From Marmoricola sp. (lineage in GTDB: Bacteria > Actinomycetota > Actinomycetes > Propionibacteriales > Nocardioidaceae), in contig JAOPYE010000016.1 in NCBI GenBank assembly GCA_025964775.1, forward strand, positions 1 through 48,783: a stretch of 48,783 bases of DNA. The letters run 5' to 3'. Under the pieces are notes generated by a model, which was not told the DNA's origin, made no database searches, and saw only the letters and a list, made by a program, of their open reading frames with translations. The position numbers were made by a program, and so were the translations under genes. Positions 43,104 to 48,783 of the stretch are shown in pieces (position 1 is the first letter of the stretch; every line of letters begins with the position of its first letter).

Positions 43104-43511
43104 TCAGGCGGGCGAGAGCCAGGTCCAGCCGGGCAGGTTCCGCAGCACGGCGTAGACCAGCAGCACCGCACCGACTCCCCACCCCCACCAGGCCGGCAGC
43201 GGCAGCCGACGTGCCGGACGACCGGTGAAGGCGGGCAACGCCCAGCGGAACCAGATCCACACGATCAGCGGCAGGGACACGACGAACAACGGGTTGCGAG
43301 CCAGGGCTCCGGTGACATCGAAGCGGGTCAGGTCGTGCACCGCGCGCAGGCCGCCGCAGAACGGGCAGTACAGCCCGGTCAGCGCGAGCAACGGGCAGGT
43401 CGGGTAGTGGCCACCCTCATAGGGGTTCAGCACGCCGACGACCGCAGTCGCACCGAGCACGAGTCCCGTGGTGGAGTAGACCTCGGAGCGCCGGGCGACC
43501 TGCGCGGTCAT
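43104..43511 (-). CDS. DUF2752 family membrane protein
   Basis: A 135-residue DUF2752 protein with three helices. The signature is PTCPLLALTGLYCPFCGGLRAVHDL (in part), with Cys39, Cys49 and Cys52. Its start overlaps the stop of the polyprenyl synthase by one base (TGATG), so it is the last gene of the nuo-linked transcript here. Function unknown; the Cys cluster might hold metal or a disulfide. Confidence 0.9.
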   Translation of the reverse strand: MTAQVARRSEVYSTTGLVLGATAVVGVLNPYEGGHYPTCPLLALTGLYCPFCGGLRAVHDLTRFDVTGALARNPLFVVSLPLIVWIWFRWALPAFTGRPARRLPLPAWWGWGVGAVLLVYAVLRNLPGWTWLSPA

Positions 43512-44503
43512 CAGGCCGACCGGTCGGCCACCAGGTCCGCGAAGGCCTCGAGGGCCGTGCGGACCGGCCCCACGGGGAGGACCTCGAGCAGCGCCTTGGC
43601 CTGGGTCGCCTCGGCAGAGACGTAGTCCCGGGCTGCGGTCATCGCAGGATGGACCCTCAGCAGGGCGAGCGCTTCGGCGTGCAGGTCATCGTCGATCAGC
43701 GGCGCGGACAGCAGCTGCCGCAGCCGGGCATCGGCGGGATCGGTCGACCTCAGCGCGATCAGCGTCGGCAGGGTCGGCACCCCTTCACGCAGGTCGGTGC
43801 CCGGGGTCTTGCCCGACTCCTCGGTGTCCGAGGCGATGTCGAGGATGTCGTCGGAGAGCTGGAAGGCGACGCCCACCTTCTCGCCGTACTCGGTCATGGC
43901 GGCGACCACCTCGTCCGGTGCCCCTCCGAACATGGCGCCGTACCGGGCCGACGTCGCGATCAGCGATCCGGTCTTCCCTGAGATCACGCGCAGGTAGTGG
44001 TCCAGCGCGTCGTCCTCGGGCCCGGGACCGAGCGTCTCGAGGATCTGGCCCTCGACGAGCCGGGAGAACGTCTGCGCCTGGATCCGCACCGCGTCGGGCC
44101 CGAGGTCAGCGGTCAGCTCGGAGGACTTCGCGAACAGGAAGTCGCCGGTCAGGATCGCGACGTGGTTGTCCCACCGGGCGTTCGCCGACTCCGCTCCCCG
44201 GCGCAGCGCTGCTTCGTCCATCACGTCGTCGTGGTAGAGCGAGGCCAGATGGGTCAGCTCGACGACGCAGGCAGCGGTCAGGACCTGGTCGCCGCCGACC
44301 GGGCCCGCTTCGGCCGCCAGGAAGCACAGCAACGGACGGAACCGCTTGCCGCCGGCCTCCATGAGGTGCCGGGCAGCCTTGGTGACGAACGGCGCCTCGC
44401 TCTCGACGTGGTCGAGCATCGCGTCCTCGACATCGACCATGCGTGCAAGGAGCCGCGCCTCGAGGTCGGCGTCGAGGATCGGCAGGGCCAGTGGAGAGCT
44501 CAC
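43511..44503 (-). CDS. Polyprenyl (long-chain) diphosphate synthase
   Basis: A 330-residue all-trans prenyltransferase. The first aspartate-rich motif DDVMD is at 92-96 and the second DDILD at 218-222; GGKRFRPLLC and GKTGSLIATSARYGAMF are conserved. The residues before the first motif (THLASLYH) are small, in keeping with a long-chain product. It probably makes the menaquinone side chain. Its GTG overlaps the nuoN stop by four bases, so it is translated with complex I genes. Chain length cannot be read from sequence alone. Confidence 0.93.
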   Translation of the reverse strand: MSSPLALPILDADLEARLLARMVDVEDAMLDHVESEAPFVTKAARHLMEAGGKRFRPLLCFLAAEAGPVGGDQVLTAACVVELTHLASLYHDDVMDEAALRRGAESANARWDNHVAILTGDFLFAKSSELTADLGPDAVRIQAQTFSRLVEGQILETLGPGPEDDALDHYLRVISGKTGSLIATSARYGAMFGGAPDEVVAAMTEYGEKVGVAFQLSDDILDIASDTEESGKTPGTDLREGVPTLPTLIALRSTDPADARLRQLLSAPLIDDDLHAEALALLRVHPAMTAARDYVSAEATQAKALLEVLPVGPVRTALEAFADLVADRSA

Positions 44504-46092
44504 CGGATGAATACTGCTACACGACCGAGTAGATCGAGCAACGGACCCGGCACCAGACCCAGCACGACGGTGCCTGCCACGCACACGGTGATCACGCCCG
44601 AGGTCAGGATGCTGGGCAGCACCACGCTCGGTCCGTCGGCGACCGGGTCGTGGAAGAACATCAGCACGATGATCCGCGCGTAGAAGAACGCGGCCGCCGC
44701 CGAGCCGAGCACGGCGATCACGACGACCGGCCAGGCACCCGCGCTCATCGCGGAGGCGAAGACGGCCCACTTGCCGATGAAGCCGCTGGTCAGCGGGATG
44801 CCGGCAAGACCCAGCAGCAGGAACGAGAACGCTCCGGCGACCAGGGGCGACTTGCGGCCCAGCCCCGTCCAGGCCGTGAACGACGTGGCCTCACCGCTCG
44901 AATCGCGCACCAGGGTCACGATCGCGAACGCGGCGATGTTCGTCAGCCCGTACGTCGTCAGGTAGAACAGCAGCGCCTGGACCGGCTGGATGTTCCCCGG
45001 GCCGATGTCGGCCAGGCTGCGCGCACCCAGGAACGCCGTCAGGATGAAGCCGGTGTGCGCGATCGAGGAGTACGCGAGCAGGCGCTTCACGTCGGTCTGG
45101 GCCAGCGCGAGCACCGAACCGACGACCATCGTCAGGATCGCGACGGCCCACGCCACCGGGAGCCAGTCGGTCCGCGCCCCGCCGAACGCGACGTAGAACA
45201 GCCGGAACAGGGCCCCGAAGCCGGCCACCTTGGTACCGGCGGCCATGAACGCGGTGACCGCGGTCGGAGCACCCTGGTAGACGTCGGGCACCCAGGCCTG
45301 GAAGGGCGCTGCACCGATCTTGAAGAACATGCCCACGGCCAGCATGCCCATGCCGATCAGGAGCAGGCCGTGGCTTCCGGTCTTCCCGGCCACCGCTGCC
45401 GCGATCTGCGCGTAGCCCAGCGATCCGGCGTACCCGTAGACCAGCGCGAGCCCGTAGACGAAGAACCCGGAGCTGAAGGCGCCGAGCATGAAGTACTTCA
45501 TCGCGGCTTCCTGGCTCAGCAGGCGCCGGCGTCGCGCCAGGCCGCAGAGCAGGTACAGCGGCAGCGAGAGCACCTCGAGGGCGACGAAGACCGTGATCAG
45601 GTCGTTGGCCGCGGGGAAGATCATCATGCCGCTGACCGCGAACATCAGCAGCGGGAAGACCTCGGTGTGCTCCATGCCCTGGGTCGAGGCGATCCGCTCG
45701 GCGTCGGTGCCGGGCAGCGCGGAGGCCTGGCCGGCGAACGCCGTCACGCCTCCTTCGAGGCGACGCTCCGCGAACAGGAGCACGCCCATCACGGCGAAGC
45801 CGAGGACCAGGATCCAGCAGAAGAGGGTCGGCCCGTCGATGGCGAGGGCTCCTTCGGCGACCACCTGACCGGGATGCACCGTGCCGTGTCCCGGGTTCAG
45901 CTTGTCGAAGACCCAGAAGGTGTCACCCAGGGCAGCGATCGAGCCGACGACAGCCAGCGAGACCTGGACCAGGTAGCGCTGCGCGCGCGGAACGAACGCC
46001 TCGACGAGCACCCCGAGGGTGGCGACCGCCAGGACGATCAGGACCGGGGCGAGCTGGGAGTACTCGATGTGCGGTGCGGTGAAGTGCGTCAT
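44500..46092 (-). CDS. nuoN: NADH-quinone oxidoreductase subunit N
   Basis: A 530-residue antiporter-like subunit with about 14 helices. FVALEVLSLPLYLLCGL is the NuoN/ND2 motif around the conserved Glu, and SQEAAMKYFMLGAFSSGFFV and DVKRLLAYSSIAHTGFIL are signatures. It carries protons in complex I. It overlaps nuoM (four bases) and the polyprenyl synthase (four bases). Length is at the upper normal range. Confidence 0.97.
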   Translation of the reverse strand: MTHFTAPHIEYSQLAPVLIVLAVATLGVLVEAFVPRAQRYLVQVSLAVVGSIAALGDTFWVFDKLNPGHGTVHPGQVVAEGALAIDGPTLFCWILVLGFAVMGVLLFAERRLEGGVTAFAGQASALPGTDAERIASTQGMEHTEVFPLLMFAVSGMMIFPAANDLITVFVALEVLSLPLYLLCGLARRRRLLSQEAAMKYFMLGAFSSGFFVYGLALVYGYAGSLGYAQIAAAVAGKTGSHGLLLIGMGMLAVGMFFKIGAAPFQAWVPDVYQGAPTAVTAFMAAGTKVAGFGALFRLFYVAFGGARTDWLPVAWAVAILTMVVGSVLALAQTDVKRLLAYSSIAHTGFILTAFLGARSLADIGPGNIQPVQALLFYLTTYGLTNIAAFAIVTLVRDSSGEATSFTAWTGLGRKSPLVAGAFSFLLLGLAGIPLTSGFIGKWAVFASAMSAGAWPVVVIAVLGSAAAAFFYARIIVLMFFHDPVADGPSVVLPSILTSGVITVCVAGTVVLGLVPGPLLDLLGRVAVFIR

Positions 46093-47651
46093 TTCGAGCC
46101 CCCTTCCCCGGTGCCACCGGAGAGAGGGCCAGAAAGCGGCACGGTGGGCGTCGGATCATGGGCACCGACCTGGACCAGGCTGTGCTGGACGCCGGGGTTG
46201 AGCATGTCCAGCAGCGGCTTCGGGAAGAAGCCGAGCAGGACGATCAGCGCGATCACGGGAACTACCGAGACGATCTCACGCACGTTCAGGTCGCTGATCG
46301 GCGAGCTCGCGATCTCCTCGGGACCGGGACCGGTCATCATCCGCTGGTACATGACCAGGATGTAGAGCGCGGCGAGCACGATGCCGGTGACGGCGAACGC
46401 GGCAGCCCAGGGTGAGTAGACGAAGGCGCCCACGATCACCAGGAACTCCGAGATGAACGGCGACAGCCCGGGCAGCGACAGCGTGGCCAGGCCGGAGACC
46501 AGGAACAGGCCGGCCAGCACCGGTGCGACCTTCTCGATACCGCCCATCCTGCTGATCGACGCCGTCCCCTTGCGACTGATCAGGAAGCCACCGATCAGGA
46601 ACAGCGCTGCCGTCGACAGGCCGTGGTTGAACATGTAGAGGTTCGCTCCCGAGAGACCCTGGCTGTTGAGCACGAAGATGCCGAGCACGATGAACCCGAA
46701 GTGCGACACGGAGGTGTAGGCGATCAGTCGCGGGATGTTGTCCGAGCCGATCGCCATCAGGGCGCCGTAGATGATGCTGATGACGGCCAGCACGACCACC
46801 GCCGGAGTCGCCCACCGCGAGGCCTCGGGGAAGAGCACCAGGCAGAACCGGACCATGCCGAAGCTGCCGATCTTGTCGAGGACGCTGACCAGCAGCACCG
46901 AGGTGCCCGGCGTCGCCTCCTCGCAGGTGTCGGCCAACCAGGTGTGCAGCGGGAAGAGGGGCGCCTTGACGACGAACGCGACCATGAAGCCCAGGAACAT
47001 CCAGCGACCGACGTCGGTACCGACGTGGAGGTGCGACAGGTCCGAGAGCAGGTAGGACGGCCCGCTCGTGGCCTTGGCCGACTCGACGTACAGCGCGATC
47101 ACCGCGGCCAGCATGACCAGGCCGCCGAACAGGTTGTAGAGCAGGAACTTCACCGCGGCCTTGGCGCGGTTCGGGCCGCCGTACCCGCCGACGAGGAAGT
47201 AGATCGGGATCAGGGTCGCCTCGAAGAAGATGTAGAACAGGAACACGTCGGTCGCGGCGAAGACGCCGACCGCGAGACCCTCCAGTGCGAGGATCCAGGC
47301 GAAGAAGCCCTTCGGTCCCCAGCGACCCTCGTCACCGTCGTTCCAGGACGCCAGGATGACCACCGGGGTCAGGATCAGGGTGAGCAGCACCAGTGAGAGG
47401 CCGAGGCCGTCGACGCCGAGCGCGTAGTGCGCCCCGAAGGTCTTGATCCAGTCGTGCGTCTCGGTGAACTGCATCCCGCCGTTGTTGTCGAAGCGGATCG
47501 CCATCACGATGCCGAGCACCAGGACCACCAGGGACGTGCCCAGGGCGATCTGCTTGACCGTCGTCGCCGAGATGCTCTTCGGCGCGAAGGCGAGGGCGAG
47601 GGCGACGATCACCGGCACAGCCAGCATCACGGTCAGCCACGGGAAGCTCAT
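46089..47651 (-). CDS. nuoM: NADH-quinone oxidoreductase subunit M
   Basis: A 520-residue antiporter-like subunit with about 14 helices. FFEATLIPIYFLVG is the NuoM/ND4 motif with the essential Glu, KAPLFPLHTWLAD the second and YTSVSHFGFIVLGIFV the third. It lies between nuoL and nuoN in the usual order, with a 61-base gap to nuoL and a 4-base overlap with nuoN. Confidence 0.97.
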   Translation of the reverse strand: MSFPWLTVMLAVPVIVALALAFAPKSISATTVKQIALGTSLVVLVLGIVMAIRFDNNGGMQFTETHDWIKTFGAHYALGVDGLGLSLVLLTLILTPVVILASWNDGDEGRWGPKGFFAWILALEGLAVGVFAATDVFLFYIFFEATLIPIYFLVGGYGGPNRAKAAVKFLLYNLFGGLVMLAAVIALYVESAKATSGPSYLLSDLSHLHVGTDVGRWMFLGFMVAFVVKAPLFPLHTWLADTCEEATPGTSVLLVSVLDKIGSFGMVRFCLVLFPEASRWATPAVVVLAVISIIYGALMAIGSDNIPRLIAYTSVSHFGFIVLGIFVLNSQGLSGANLYMFNHGLSTAALFLIGGFLISRKGTASISRMGGIEKVAPVLAGLFLVSGLATLSLPGLSPFISEFLVIVGAFVYSPWAAAFAVTGIVLAALYILVMYQRMMTGPGPEEIASSPISDLNVREIVSVVPVIALIVLLGFFPKPLLDMLNPGVQHSLVQVGAHDPTPTVPLSGPLSGGTGEGGSK

Positions 47652-47712
47652 CAGGAAACCGTCCTGGTGGTCGTCGGTCGTCGTGCGGGCAGGGTCGGGG
47701 CTGAGTTCCGGG

Positions 47713-48783
47713 TCATGAGAAGTTCACCGCCAGCATCGCGAAGATCACGATCAGGGCGCCGGCCAGCACGGCCAGGGCGTAGGAGCGGACGAAACCGTTC
47801 TGCACCAGCCGGAGCTTGACCGACATCGCGGTCAGCGATGCGGCGAGGCCCTGCACGATCCCGTCCACGACCGATCCGTCGAAGACGCCCAGCCCGCGGA
47901 TCCCGGCCACACCCGGCTTGATCACGACCTCGTCGTTGAAGGCGTCGCCGTACAGGTCGGCCCGGGCTGCGCGGGTGAACACCGACACGTTCTCGGGCGC
48001 GACCCGGGGCACCGGCTTGCTGCCGACCAGCTGCCAGGCAACGGCGACACCGATGCCGACGACCACCAGCGCGATCAGGCTCATCCCGATCGAGCCGACC
48101 GCGAGGCTGTGCTCCACGCGCTCGCCGACGACCGGGGTGAGCCAGGTGGTGATCCAGCCGTTGACCAGGAACAGGCCGCCCAGCGCCGACAGGGTGGCGA
48201 GGGCCATCAGCGGGATGGTCATCACCTTCGGCGACTCGTGCGGATGCACGCCCTTCTCCCAGCGCTTGCTGGTCTCGAAGGTCATCAGCATCAGGCGTGT
48301 CATGTAGAACGCGGTGACCCCGGCTCCGACGAGCGTGCACAGGCCGACCACGAAGTTCTGGCCGAAGGCCGCCTCGATGATCTTGTCCTTGGACCAGAAG
48401 CCCGCGAACGGCGGGACGCCGAGGATCGCCAGGTAGCCGATCGCGAACGTCGCGAACGTCACCGGCATCGCCTTGCGCAGGGCACCGTAGTGCCGCATGT
48501 TCACGTCGTCGTCCATGCCGTGCATCACCGAGCCGGCGCCGAGGAACATGTTGGCCTTGAAGGCACCGTGGGTCAGCAGGTGGAAGATCGCGAACGCGTA
48601 GCCCGCGACCCCGAGCCCCGACGCCAGCACCATGTAGCCGATCTGGCTCATGGTCGAGCCGGCGAGCACCTTCTTGATGTCGTCCTTCGAGCAGCCGATC
48701 CACGCGCCCATCAGCAGGGTGATCGTGCCGATGATCGACACGGCGAGCCGGGCGCCGGTGGCGCCGTCAACCTGGCCGACCGC
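47713..48783 (-). CDS. nuoL: NADH-quinone oxidoreductase subunit L (partial)
   Basis: The C-terminal 356 residues of NuoL; the frame is open to the window edge and the N-terminal 45 percent is outside. DDIKKVLAGSTMSQIGYMVLA, IFHLLTHGAFKANMFLGAGSVMHG (in part) and FAGFWSKDKIIEAAF are NuoL/ND5 hallmarks. The final helix VRSYALAVLAGALIVIFAMLAV belongs to the arm that follows the lateral helix. It is the first gene visible of the nuoLMN run here. Confidence 0.95.
   Translation of the reverse strand, partial: AVGQVDGATGARLAVSIIGTITLLMGAWIGCSKDDIKKVLAGSTMSQIGYMVLASGLGVAGYAFAIFHLLTHGAFKANMFLGAGSVMHGMDDDVNMRHYGALRKAMPVTFATFAIGYLAILGVPPFAGFWSKDKIIEAAFGQNFVVGLCTLVGAGVTAFYMTRLMLMTFETSKRWEKGVHPHESPKVMTIPLMALATLSALGGLFLVNGWITTWLTPVVGERVEHSLAVGSIGMSLIALVVVGIGVAVAWQLVGSKPVPRVAPENVSVFTRAARADLYGDAFNDEVVIKPGVAGIRGLGVFDGSVVDGIVQGLAASLTAMSVKLRLVQNGFVRSYALAVLAGALIVIFAMLAVNFS

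Noticed and set aside
44650..46365. A 571-residue plus-strand frame opposite nuoN
   Set aside because: Antisense of membrane helices gives Glu/Arg/Gln-rich false frames; no ribosome site or family.

Overview
The window is high-GC DNA with dense coding, frequent GTG starts and many 4-base stop/start overlaps. It carries a 2-oxoacid:ferredoxin oxidoreductase pair, a nuoLMN-type complex I operon with a polyprenyl synthase at its end, ECF41 and MerR/TipAS regulators, and F420-type enzymes. This points to an actinobacterium, most like Nocardioides or a relative (Propionibacteriales). The genus is inferred from gene content, not measured.

Layout. (1) 1-2963: the right end of an integrated element. 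It has an XRE/TPR regulator running off the left edge, a divergent small excisionase-like HTH protein overlapping a tyrosine integrase, a strong bidirectional terminator, and a tRNA-Tyr whose 3' end faces the integrase. (2) 3064-13500: YajQ, an SMP-30 lactonase, and a series of small regulator/target units: TetR with DUF2306; an ECF41 sigma factor with a carboxymuconolactone decarboxylase and a readable ECF41 promoter; a VKOR/DUF929 redox pair; a DrrAB-type exporter with a TipAS-type MerR regulator; DUF5995; and a rifampin ADP-ribosyltransferase. (3) 13500-34750: accessory genes: methyltransferases, VOC proteins, two drug-efflux MFS pumps each divergent from its regulator (TetR, MarR), an HspR-like/Hsp20 pair, an orphan membrane histidine kinase, LysE with its LysR regulator beside a decayed paiB gene, a GntR/YtrA-ABC operon, an SDR, a DUF2235 hydrolase and a large membrane protein. 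(4) 34845-48783: core metabolism: a sulfate ABC importer operon (binding protein, two permeases, ATPase), korAB, an ECF sigma factor with a built-in zinc-binding anti-sigma motif, DUF2752, a long-chain polyprenyl diphosphate synthase and nuoN, nuoM and partial nuoL.

How the parts fit. The right end is respiratory: NADH dehydrogenase subunits are translationally coupled to a polyprenyl synthase that probably makes the menaquinone side chain, and KorAB supplies reduced ferredoxin from 2-oxoglutarate. The middle is a set of self-contained local regulation units, most with a palindromic operator visible between divergent genes.

No obviously new multi-gene defence or biosynthetic system is present. 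The most informative signals are regulatory: an exact ECF41 promoter, a KstR-like palindrome over the korA promoter, a three-site TetR operator, a near-perfect YtrA palindrome, a 4-codon leaderless upstream ORF, a sigma factor fused to a ZAS-like motif, and the tRNA-Tyr island junction.
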